From Pseudomonas sp. PB101 (lineage in GTDB: Bacteria; Pseudomonadota; Gammaproteobacteria; Pseudomonadales; Pseudomonadaceae), in assembly GCF_009764265.1 (NCBI RefSeq), contig NZ_RWIR01000060.1, forward strand, positions 124,001 to 188,000: DNA of 64,000 nt, written 5' to 3'. Numbering within the stretch: the first letter of the stretch is position 1; every line of letters starts with the position of its first letter. Positions 56,903-64,000 of the stretch are shown here, in pieces. The position numbers and the translations under genes were made by a program. The notes beneath the pieces are model-generated. The model had not been told where the DNA came from, did no database searches, and worked only from the letters and a program-made list of their open reading frames with translations.

Positions 56903-58552
56903 ATGTTTAAGATTAAAGCCGTGCGCCCCGAGTGGGTGACGTTGATTGCCAGCGCGTTTTTGTTGGTTGGCTTCAACTTTGTACTCTGGCAACACCTGTT
57001 CGAAATCACCGCGTCCGATGGTAAAGGCATCGTCATGCGCGTGGCCTTCGGGGTGATGATCTTGGCGGCCTTCAACATTGTGCTGACCCTCCTGGCCTTC
57101 CGGCCGGTGCTCAAGCCGGTCCTGACCCTTCTGTTCATGATCAGTGCGGGTGTGGCGTATTTCATGAGCCAGTACGGTGTTCTGATCGACACTGGCATGT
57201 TGCGCAATTTCGCTGAAACCAATGCCACGGAAGTGCGCGACTTACTGTCGCTAAAGTTGTTTGTTTATATTGTTGTTCTTGGCGTTTTACCGACTTTGCT
57301 GTTGTGGAAGACACCGATTAATTATCGTCGTTGGCACCGTGAGCTGCTCAGCAAAGTCCTGGTGACTTTTGCTTCGGCTGCAGTCATCGGTGGTGTAGCA
57401 CTGGTTAACTATCAAGGCCTGTCGTCACTGTTTCGCAACCACCATGAGTTGCGCCTGATGGTGGTGCCAAGCAACTACATTGGTGCCTCGGCTGGTTTTT
57501 TGCGTGAGAAAGTGGCAACAGCACGGCAACCCTTTGTCAAGATTGGTGAAGATGCCCGACGCAATCCGGCCTGGCAGGCTCACGGGCGCAAATCCCTTAC
57601 GGTTCTGGTCGTGGGTGAAAGTGCCCGGGCGGAGAACTTCGGCATCCTTGGTTATAGCCGCGACACCACGCCGAAACTGAGCAAGGAAGACGGCCTGATC
57701 GCCTTCACCGATGTGCATTCCTGCGGTACCGAAACCGCCGTTTCGGTGCCTTGCATGTTCTCCAACATGGGGCGCAAGGACTACAGCGCCAGCAAGGCAA
57801 AGAACGAAGAAGGCCTGCTCGATGTGCTCAAGCGTGCGGGTATCGACGTGATCTGGCGTGACAACCAGTCAGGCTGCAAGGGTACCTGCGATCGCGTCAC
57901 CGTTCAGGACGTGAGCAATCTGAAAGATCCGGTGCTGTGCGCCAACAGTGAGTGCCGCGACGAAATCCTCCTGCAGGGGCTGCAGCATTTCATCGACAAC
58001 CTGGACAAGGACACGGTGTTGGTATTGCACCAGATGGGCAGCCACGGACCGGAGTACTTCAAGCGTTATCCGAAAGAGTTCGAGCGCTTCACCCCGGTTT
58101 GCGAGAGTAATGCCCTGAACAATTGCAGTCGCGAAAGTATCGTCAATGGCTACGACAACACCCTGGTGTATACCGACCACGTGCTGTCGACCTTGATCGA
58201 TCTGCTGCGCAGCAACCAGGACAAAGTGGACACCGCGATGCTGTATCTGTCGGACCACGGCGAGTCCCTGGGTGAGTACAACTTGTTCCTCCACGGCACG
58301 CCTTACATGCTGGCTCCGGATCAGCAAAAGCATGTAGCCATGTTTGCCTGGTTCTCCGACAGCTATAAAAAGTCCTTTGCGCTGGATACCCAATGCCTGC
58401 AACAGAGTCGTGAATTGCCTCTGAGCCAGGACAACCTGTTCCATTCGATGCTCGGGCTGCTGGAGGTCAACAGCAAGGTCTATCACCAGGATCTGGACAT
58501 GTTTGCCGGATGTCGTGGCCCGGTGACCGACGGCGTGTTGGCCAAGGATTGA
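56903..58552 (+). CDS. eptA: Lipid A phosphoethanolamine transferase, EptA family
   Basis: 549 residues from ATG 56903, close to the 547 of E. coli EptA. The frame is open further upstream, but that would begin inside a terminator. Five N-terminal membrane helices (to about residue 190) are followed by a periplasmic sulfatase-fold domain. VVGESARAENFG (Glu239) and CGTETAVSVPCMFS (Thr278, the expected nucleophile) are the metal-site motifs, with LSDHGESLGE and FLHGTPY further on. It adds phosphoethanolamine to lipid A and lowers susceptibility to polymyxins. A weak AGGA lies 14 bp before the start. The 100-bp leader is AT-rich, unlike its surroundings. Confidence 0.88.
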   Translation: MFKIKAVRPEWVTLIASAFLLVGFNFVLWQHLFEITASDGKGIVMRVAFGVMILAAFNIVLTLLAFRPVLKPVLTLLFMISAGVAYFMSQYGVLIDTGMLRNFAETNATEVRDLLSLKLFVYIVVLGVLPTLLLWKTPINYRRWHRELLSKVLVTFASAAVIGGVALVNYQGLSSLFRNHHELRLMVVPSNYIGASAGFLREKVATARQPFVKIGEDARRNPAWQAHGRKSLTVLVVGESARAENFGILGYSRDTTPKLSKEDGLIAFTDVHSCGTETAVSVPCMFSNMGRKDYSASKAKNEEGLLDVLKRAGIDVIWRDNQSGCKGTCDRVTVQDVSNLKDPVLCANSECRDEILLQGLQHFIDNLDKDTVLVLHQMGSHGPEYFKRYPKEFERFTPVCESNALNNCSRESIVNGYDNTLVYTDHVLSTLIDLLRSNQDKVDTAMLYLSDHGESLGEYNLFLHGTPYMLAPDQQKHVAMFAWFSDSYKKSFALDTQCLQQSRELPLSQDNLFHSMLGLLEVNSKVYHQDLDMFAGCRGPVTDGVLAKD

Positions 58553-58624
58553 GTGCTTTGTCTGTGTTTCGCGCGGTGGCCGCCGATCTGCGGCCTGTAG
58601 AACCATTATCAAGAGTCTTTGCAC

Positions 58625-59275
58625 ATGTGCGCCCAGCCCCCATCCGCCCTCGAGCTTGAGATTGCCCGGCGCTACGATCAGGAGCACGCGCGCGTCTGCC
58701 TTCAGCCGCAACCGCCGGGCCTGGCGGGGCGTTTGCTGCTCTGGCGTGAAGAGCGTGTGGTGCGCAAGGCACTCAAGATCGCTGGCGAACCGGGGCTGAT
58801 CCTCGACGTGGGCTGCGGTGTGGGGCGTTTTTGGCCCGTGCTGGTCGAACATGGCAATCGGGTGATCCTCGCGACGGACCCGTCCAGGGACATCCTCGAT
58901 CATGCCCGCACACATCACCCGCAAAGTCTGTTGAAACGGGTCAAGACCTTTCAAAGTTCGGCGTTCACGATTGGCCTGTCGGAAAATGCGGTCGACAGCA
59001 TTTTTTGCATGCAACTGTTTCAGCACTTCACCCACTCGGAACATCGTCTGGCGATGCTTGGCGAGTTTTACCGGGTCAGTCGCGATACGGTGATCGTTGC
59101 GGTGCGCCTGGAAGGTCGTTTCAAGGGTGCGCATTCAACAGTTGAAGGGGGTTTGCCCAGCAAGACCGAGGTCGAAAGCGAGTTCAGGCAGGCGGGATTC
59201 CGTTTGCTCGGTCATCAGGACTTTTTACCCGGTTGCGCACAGAGGCGCGTCTATGTGCTGGGTAAGACCGGCTAG
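58625..59275 (+). CDS. Class I SAM-dependent methyltransferase
   Basis: 216 residues from ATG 58625. Motif I ILDVGCGVGRFWPVL near residue 60 binds S-adenosylmethionine; ILATDPSRDIL is motif II and VDSIFCMQLFQHF the post-motif. It belongs to the Methyltransf_11 class, whose substrates are very diverse. It follows eptA by 72 bp on the same strand. A link to lipid A or membrane modification would be conjecture. Confidence 0.85.
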   Translation: MCAQPPSALELEIARRYDQEHARVCLQPQPPGLAGRLLLWREERVVRKALKIAGEPGLILDVGCGVGRFWPVLVEHGNRVILATDPSRDILDHARTHHPQSLLKRVKTFQSSAFTIGLSENAVDSIFCMQLFQHFTHSEHRLAMLGEFYRVSRDTVIVAVRLEGRFKGAHSTVEGGLPSKTEVESEFRQAGFRLLGHQDFLPGCAQRRVYVLGKTG

Positions 59276-59398
59276 CCCGGCGTTGTCGGACTATTCTCTA
59301 TGTCACGCAGTAATTTTCGCTAACGCTCTTGTTCAGTGGATGCGCGGAAATCGCCGGGGGCGATATATACTGCGCGCCATTCTTCAAGGGAGAGCCGT

Positions 59399-60532
59399 GT
59401 GGCCATCGATATTCACTGGATTCGCGACAACGATAGCCTCGGTCGGTTTTGTGCCGAGTGGCAGCAGTTGCCATTCGTTGCCCTCGACACCGAATTCATG
59501 CGGGTCGACACCTTCTACCCGATCGCCGGCCTGCTGCAGGTCGGTGATGGCAAACGTGCCTACCTGATTGATCCACTGACCATCGACAACTGGCAGCCAT
59601 TGGCCACGTTGCTGGAAAACCCGGCCGTGCTCAAGGTTGTCCACGCGTGCAGCGAAGACCTCGAAGTCTTGCTGCGCCTGACCGGCAGCCTGCCGGCGCC
59701 ACTGTTCGATACGCAGCTGGCTGCCGCTTACCTGAACCTCGGTTTTTCCATGGGCTATTCGCGGCTGGTGCAGGAAGTGCTCGGCATCGACCTGCCCAAG
59801 GGTGAAACCCGTTCCGACTGGTTGCAACGTCCGCTTTCCGAAACCCAGATCAGCTATGCCGCCGAAGATGCCGTGCATTTGGCTGAAGTCTTCGTAAAGC
59901 TGCGTCCCAAGCTGTCTGACGACAAGTACGCCTGGGTCCTGGAAGACGGCGCCGAACTGGTGGCCAACCTGCGCCGCGAGATCGATCCGTACGAGGTCTA
60001 TCGCGATGCCAAGCTGGCCTGGAAGCTGTCCCGCGCCCAACTCGCGGTTTTGCGTGAGCTCTGCGCCTGGCGCGAAAAGGAAGCCCGCGCCCGTGACCTG
60101 CCGCGCAACCGGATTGTCCGCGAACATTCGTTGTGGCCGCTGGCGCGTACGCAACCGGACAACCTCGGCGCACTGGCGAAGATCGAAGACATGCACCCGC
60201 GTACCGTGCGTCAGGACGGCGAGTTTCTGCTTGATCTGATCAAGCGCTCTGGCAGTGTGTCGCCTGATCAATGGCCTCCAGCCGTGCCTGAGCCGCTGCC
60301 GGTCGACGCTGCCGTGCTGCTCAAGCAGCTCAAGGCCATCGGCCAGGCCGAAGCCGAACGCCTGGAGATCGCGCCGGAACTGATGCTGCGCAAGAAAACC
60401 CTGGAAGCGCTGCTCAAGAGCGGCTTCCCCAATGGTCCCTACCAATTGCCTGATTCGCTGCGTGGCTGGCGCCGCGAATTGATGGGCCAGGCGCTGCTCG
60501 ACAGCCTGGCCGCCGCCGGAGAACAGCCTTGA
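59399..60532 (+). CDS. rnd: Ribonuclease D
   Basis: 377 residues from GTG 59399, with AAGGGAGAG upstream. The DEDD exonuclease domain starts FVALDTEFMRVDTFYP with catalytic Asp30 and Glu32. VVHACSEDLEVL and SYAAEDAVHL supply the remaining acids. Two HRDC domains follow (from about 210). RNase D trims the 3' ends of tRNA precursors. TATACT at 59366-59371 is a likely -10. The stop overlaps the start of ycgL, so the two are coupled. Confidence 0.94.
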   Translation: MAIDIHWIRDNDSLGRFCAEWQQLPFVALDTEFMRVDTFYPIAGLLQVGDGKRAYLIDPLTIDNWQPLATLLENPAVLKVVHACSEDLEVLLRLTGSLPAPLFDTQLAAAYLNLGFSMGYSRLVQEVLGIDLPKGETRSDWLQRPLSETQISYAAEDAVHLAEVFVKLRPKLSDDKYAWVLEDGAELVANLRREIDPYEVYRDAKLAWKLSRAQLAVLRELCAWREKEARARDLPRNRIVREHSLWPLARTQPDNLGALAKIEDMHPRTVRQDGEFLLDLIKRSGSVSPDQWPPAVPEPLPVDAAVLLKQLKAIGQAEAERLEIAPELMLRKKTLEALLKSGFPNGPYQLPDSLRGWRRELMGQALLDSLAAAGEQP

Positions 60533-60822
60533 AACGTATTTGTTCCATCTACCGCAGCTCGAAGCGAAACGAAATGTACCTGTATGTGCTCAAGAGTGAC
60601 GCTCTGGAGCGCGTACCGGATCCCCTGATGGCAGCCTTCGGCAAGCCCATCCACGCGTTCGACCTGGTGCTGTCCCCGGAGCGCAAACTGTCGCGCGAGG
60701 ACATCGAGGTCGTGCTGGAAAACCTCGACAAACAGGGTTATCACCTGCAAATGCCCCCTGCCGAAGACGAGTACATCGAGCACTTGCCGGAAGAATTGTT
60801 GCGTCGCAACGATCCGATGTGA
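60529..60822 (+). CDS. ycgL: YcgL domain protein
   Basis: 97 residues. The start is TTG 60529, which overlaps the rnd stop TGA (TTGA); the next Met is internal to the conserved core, so the rare start is needed. MKRICSIYRSSKRNEMYLYVLKSDALERVPDPLMAAFGKPI is the family N-terminus. Function is unknown. The rnd-ycgL order is conserved in Pseudomonas and supports co-expression. Confidence 0.9.
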   Translation: MKRICSIYRSSKRNEMYLYVLKSDALERVPDPLMAAFGKPIHAFDLVLSPERKLSREDIEVVLENLDKQGYHLQMPPAEDEYIEHLPEELLRRNDPM

Positions 60823-60941
60823 GTGGCAGACAGGGTCTGTTCAGAGTGGTTATGAAACACTGATTGATTTTAGCGATGGCAGCATCGATGGAGCACGGCT
60901 CCGTCGGCGGCCGTCTGCACTGTTTTTGAAAGGTTTGAAGC

Positions 60942-61874
60942 ATGCGCGTCCTGATTGCTGAACACGACCACCCCGTGTACGCCCAACTGTTGCGCGAGGC
61001 CGCACCGGAACTTGAGGTGCTGACCAGCGGTGATTCCGCCGAGCTGGCCAGCCAGGCCGCCGATTGCCCGGTGTGGCTCGGCCAGCCTGACCTGCTGGCG
61101 ACCCTGTTGCGCCAGGGTCATCAACCGCAGTGGCTGCAATCGACCTGGGCCGGCATCACGCCGCTGCTGGCCGATGGCTTGCCGCGGCACTATCGGCTGA
61201 CGCGAGCAGTCGGCATCTTCGGTCAGGTCATGGCCGAGTACGTGCTCACGTACATGCTCGGTCACGAACGTGAAGTGCTGGCGCGGTTGGTCAGCCAGGT
61301 CGAGCGCAAATGGGACAGCCGCCATGGCCAGAGCCTGGCGGGGCGCAAGGTGCTGATCGTCGGCACGGGCGATATCGGCCAAAGTGTCGCGCAGTTCCTC
61401 GTGCCCTTTGGTGTCGAGTTGTATGGCGTCGCCAGCAGCGCGCGGGAACAGGCACCGTTTATCGAAGTCGGTGCACTGGCGGATCTGCCGCGGCTGGTCG
61501 GTGAAGTCGATTACGTGGTCAATCTGCTGCCGAACACCGTGGAAACCCACGATATCTACGACGCGGCGCTGTTCAAGCAATTCAAGCCGACCGGGTTGTT
61601 CATCAACGCCGGGCGCGGTGTGGCGGTGGTCGATGCGGACCTGGTGGAAGCCTTGAAGGAAGGGCATCTGGCAGGCGCGGTGATCGACGTCTGCCGTCAG
61701 GAGCCATTGCCACAGCGGCATCCTTTCTGGACAGCCTGGGGCCTGCTGCTCACCGGGCACAGCTCGGCACCGACTTCGCCGTCGATGATGGTGAAGCTGT
61801 TTGTCGAAAACCTGCGGGCGTATCAGGCGGGAGAGGCGTTGCGCGGGGAAGTGGATTTCGAACGCGGGTATTAA
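60942..61874 (+). CDS. D-2-hydroxyacid dehydrogenase
   Basis: 310 residues. The NAD(P)-binding motif is VLIVGTGDIGQSVAQFL near residue 140. The catalytic set is Arg in INAGRGVAVVD, Glu in VCRQEPLPQRHPF and His in LLTGHSSAPT. This matches the GhrA-like group, which reduces glyoxylate, hydroxypyruvate or other 2-oxoacids. It is in the usual rnd-ycgL neighbourhood. Exact substrate is not predictable. Confidence 0.9.
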   Translation: MRVLIAEHDHPVYAQLLREAAPELEVLTSGDSAELASQAADCPVWLGQPDLLATLLRQGHQPQWLQSTWAGITPLLADGLPRHYRLTRAVGIFGQVMAEYVLTYMLGHEREVLARLVSQVERKWDSRHGQSLAGRKVLIVGTGDIGQSVAQFLVPFGVELYGVASSAREQAPFIEVGALADLPRLVGEVDYVVNLLPNTVETHDIYDAALFKQFKPTGLFINAGRGVAVVDADLVEALKEGHLAGAVIDVCRQEPLPQRHPFWTAWGLLLTGHSSAPTSPSMMVKLFVENLRAYQAGEALRGEVDFERGY

Positions 61875-61906
61875 ATCCACCGCTGATTCTGCCTGGAGCA
61901 CCAAAC

Positions 61907-61999
61907 ATGTGGGAGCGAGCTTGCTCGCGATGGGGCCTGTACATCCAACATCAATGTTGAATGTCCTGCCGCCATCGCGAGCAAGCTCGCTCCCACAAT
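61907..61999. repeat. REPIN
   Basis: ATGTGGGAGCGAGCTTGCTC and GAGCAAGCTCGCTCCCACA are inverted around a spacer containing AACATCAATGTTGAATGTCC. It lies between the convergent dehydrogenase and nitroreductase genes. Confidence 0.9.
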
Positions 62000-62014
62000 G
62001 TTTTGTGCAGTGGC

Positions 62015-62608
62015 TTATAGGGTGAAATCACCTTCAGCCGCCAGCTCGCTCAACGGACGACGCGGGCTTGGCTCTTCTCGGGCTTGCAGGTAATCCGCCA
62101 GGCTGGCCTTGTCCCCCAGCTTGCCCACCGCGACGGCGGCGTGCAGGGCGTAGCCTTCAGGAATGTTGAGCTCCTTGCGGGTCAGTTCCTGGTCGAAACC
62201 GGCCATGCCGTGGGTGTGCCAGCCGCTCAGGCTCGCTTGCAAGGCCAGGTGGCCCCAGGCGGAACCGGTGTCGAAGGTGTGCCACAGGGCCGGGGTTTCT
62301 TCGCTGGCGCCAGGCGCGGTGAAGGTGGTTTTCGAAATCACGATCACCAGGGCCGACGCATGTTGCGCCCAGCTGCGGTTGAATTCGTTCAGCAGGCCCA
62401 GGTAACGCTCCCAGTTCGGCGTGTCGCGACGTGCGTAAAGGAAGCGCCAGGGTTGCGAGTTGTAGGCCGAGGGTGCCCAGCGGGCGGCTTCGAAGAAGCT
62501 CAGCAGGGTTTCCTGCGGAATCACTTCGCCCGTGAAGGCGCGGGGCGACCAGCGATCGGTGAACTGAGGGTGAATGGCGTAATCGGCAACGCGTGGATTG
62601 GCACTCAT
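62015..62608 (-). CDS. Nitroreductase family protein
   Basis: 197 residues from ATG 62608. RWSPRAFTGEVIPQETLLSFFEAARWAPSAYNSQPWRFLYARR is the FMN-binding N-terminus of the nitroreductase fold. The C-terminal helical part (WGHLALQASLSGWHTHGMAGFD) contacts FMN across the dimer. Members reduce nitro groups, quinones or other electrophiles with NAD(P)H. Substrate is unknown. It is convergent with the dehydrogenase gene and divergent from ycgN. Confidence 0.9.
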   Translation of the reverse strand: MSANPRVADYAIHPQFTDRWSPRAFTGEVIPQETLLSFFEAARWAPSAYNSQPWRFLYARRDTPNWERYLGLLNEFNRSWAQHASALVIVISKTTFTAPGASEETPALWHTFDTGSAWGHLALQASLSGWHTHGMAGFDQELTRKELNIPEGYALHAAVAVGKLGDKASLADYLQAREEPSPRRPLSELAAEGDFTL

Positions 62609-62772
62609 CAAGAGATTCCTTGCTACGTTTGAAAGTGGGGGCGACGCAAAACCCTACTTGGCAGCGCGAAAACTCACAAGCCCGTTCTACCGACAGTCGC
62701 CAATGCTTGGCCCGCGGGGCGTGGGGCACTAGACTGGCGGCCTTTTCACCACCTGATGTCGATGCTCGAACC

Positions 62773-63222
62773 ATGGCCGCCAAAGTAGAACCGTTCTGGA
62801 AACGCAAAACCCTCGATCAACTCGATCAGGAGGAATGGGAATCGCTGTGCGACGGCTGTGGCTTGTGCTGCCTGCAAAAGCTTGAGGATGAAGACGACAA
62901 CAGCGTTTATTACACGCGCATCGCCTGCAAGCTGCTGGACCTGAAAACCTGCCAGTGCACCGACTATCCTAACCGTCGTGACTCGGTGCCGGACTGTATC
63001 CAGCTCACGCCGGGCAAGGCCGACGAGTTCAAATGGCTGCCGCCGACCTGCGGCTATCGCCTGGTCAGCGAAGGCAAGGACCTGCCGTTGTGGCATCACC
63101 TGGTGTGCGGCGATCGCGACGCCGTGCATCACGAGCGGATTTCCCAGTCCGGGCGCATGCTCGCCGAGGGCAGCGTGGCGGAAGATGATTGGGAAGATCA
63201 CCTGATATTCCGCGCAGGCTGA
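62773..63222 (+). CDS. ycgN: YcgN family cysteine-cluster protein (UPF0260)
   Basis: 149 residues from ATG 62773. A cysteine-rich pattern (CDGCGLCCLQK, then CKLLDLKTCQCTDYPNR, then CIQL and PPTCGYR) is the zinc/iron-chelating CxxCxxCC family motif (PF03692). WHHLVCGDRDAVH near the C-terminus is also conserved. Function is unknown, possibly Fe-S or zinc binding. It commonly lies near rnd and ycgL in Pseudomonas, as here. Confidence 0.92.
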   Translation: MAAKVEPFWKRKTLDQLDQEEWESLCDGCGLCCLQKLEDEDDNSVYYTRIACKLLDLKTCQCTDYPNRRDSVPDCIQLTPGKADEFKWLPPTCGYRLVSEGKDLPLWHHLVCGDRDAVHHERISQSGRMLAEGSVAEDDWEDHLIFRAG

Positions 63223-63257
63223 CGGCCTGAGGTTCAACCTTTCACGAAGGAGTGTGT

Positions 63258-64000
63258 ATGGCTGTGGGATGGCGGCGGGCGTGGATCGTTGGATTGTTGG
63301 TGGTGGGTGCGCCCGTATGGGCGGCGAACAAGGTCGATCTGGATTATCACGTGCGCCTGTTGCCGCAGAGCGATCAGGCCGAAGTGCGCCTGACGCTCGC
63401 CCAGGGCTCGGCCGTACGCAGCCTGGATTTCAACCTCGGCGACGGCAGCCACTTCAGCGATTTCAAGGCCGACGGCCAATGGCAACTGAGCCCCGGCAAG
63501 GCGGCGCGCGGTGTCTGGCGCCCGGCGGCCGACAAGGCCAGCCTGACCTTCCGCGTGAAAATCAGCCACGGGCGCAAGAACGGCAGTTTTGACTCGCGGA
63601 TGACGCCAGACTGGGCGTTGATGCGCGGCGACGACCTGGTGCCGGCGGCGAGGCTCGATCAGCAGGATGGCACCGAACTGGTTTCACGCCTTGAATTCGA
63701 ACTGCCCGCTGGCTGGAAGAGCGTTGAAACCGCCTGGCCACGAATCGGCAAGAACAAATTCCGTATCGATAACCCCTCCCGACTGTTCGACCGACCTACG
63801 GGCTGGATGCTCGCCGGCCAGCTTGGCAGCCGTCGCACTCGTCTGGGCGAGACTGAAGTCGCCGTCACCTCGCCGCTGGGGCAGGGCATGCGCCGCATGG
63901 ATGTGCTGACCCTGCTGACGTTCGTCTGGCCGCAGGTGCAGGCGTTGTACCCGCGACACCCTGGCAAACTGCTGATCGTCGGGGCCAATGATCCGATGTG
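63258..64000 (+). CDS. Putative secreted protein, 3'-truncated
   Basis: The frame opens at ATG 63258, with CGAAGGAG as ribosome binding site, and runs without a stop to the end of the window (247 residues visible). MAVGWRRAWIVGLLVVGAPVWAA is a signal peptide with cleavage near residue 22. The mature N-terminus (KVDLDYHVRLLPQSDQAEVRLTLAQG...) is beta-rich and resembles the N-terminal domain of M61-type peptidases. No catalytic motif is visible in the available part, so this is only a suggestion. It follows ycgN by 35 bp and may be in the same operon. Confidence 0.7.
   Translation, partial: MAVGWRRAWIVGLLVVGAPVWAANKVDLDYHVRLLPQSDQAEVRLTLAQGSAVRSLDFNLGDGSHFSDFKADGQWQLSPGKAARGVWRPAADKASLTFRVKISHGRKNGSFDSRMTPDWALMRGDDLVPAARLDQQDGTELVSRLEFELPAGWKSVETAWPRIGKNKFRIDNPSRLFDRPTGWMLAGQLGSRRTRLGETEVAVTSPLGQGMRRMDVLTLLTFVWPQVQALYPRHPGKLLIVGANDPM

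Overview
The window looks like chromosomal DNA of a Pseudomonas, most probably of the P. fluorescens group. The evidence is the gene content (algU-mucA-mucB-mucD, phaG, tctDE with tctCBA, HDOD-ygfZ-sdhE-ygfX-nadB, rnd-ycgL-ycgN), a G+C content of about 60% judged by eye, and many REP palindromes of the GTGGGAGC...GCTCCCAC type that are typical of this group. I see no prophage, insertion sequence, integrase or CRISPR array.

Layout. 1-7.2 kb holds small transporters (a 5'-truncated MFS carrier, a YdcZ-type DMT protein, a LysE exporter), a LysR regulator, a PAS-GAF-GGDEF cyclase, stress-type small proteins and tam. 7.2-9.3 kb is an accessory patch with REP repeats, a small unknown gene behind a strongly folding leader, a higBA toxin-antitoxin pair and tRNA-Gly. 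9.3-13 kb carries phaG, an rsuA-type pseudouridine synthase and a membrane diguanylate cyclase. 13-23.1 kb is a complete guanidine-assimilation operon on the minus strand: ABC transporter, two DUF1989 proteins (carboxyguanidine deiminase), a biotin carboxylase and allophanate hydrolase. It lies behind a guanidine-I (ykkC) riboswitch and a candidate sigma-54 promoter.

23.3-26.2 kb has two Tyr/Gly-rich lipoproteins, an enoyl-CoA hydratase-family protein and ung. 26.3-32.9 kb is a tripartite tricarboxylate transporter (tctCBA) with an AbrB-type membrane protein, divergent from its two-component system tctDE. 33-43 kb holds HDOD, ygfZ, sdhE, ygfX, nadB and the envelope-stress locus algU-mucA-mucB-mucD (no mucC), meeting a BepA-like M48 protease. 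43-49.6 kb is housekeeping: a TusA-like protein, perM, bcp, gcvR, dapA-bamC-MBL-purC and tRNA-Ser. 49.8-56.7 kb is regulator- and transporter-rich and ends with a gamma-glutamylpolyamine synthetase. 56.9-64 kb carries an eptA-type phosphoethanolamine transferase, a methyltransferase, rnd-ycgL, a 2-hydroxyacid dehydrogenase, a nitroreductase, ycgN and a 3'-truncated secreted protein.

How the genes work together. The guanidine operon is the clearest functional unit. Guanidine is bound by the mRNA leader, imported, carboxylated, deiminated to allophanate and hydrolysed to ammonia and CO2. Two details stand out. An 81-bp REPIN sits in frame inside the carboxylase gene and is translated. A 10-nt segment of the riboswitch is perfectly complementary to the Shine-Dalgarno region of the first gene. 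The other regulated units (tctDE/tctCBA, algU-muc, higBA, eptA) each carry recognisable candidate operator or promoter motifs, listed separately.
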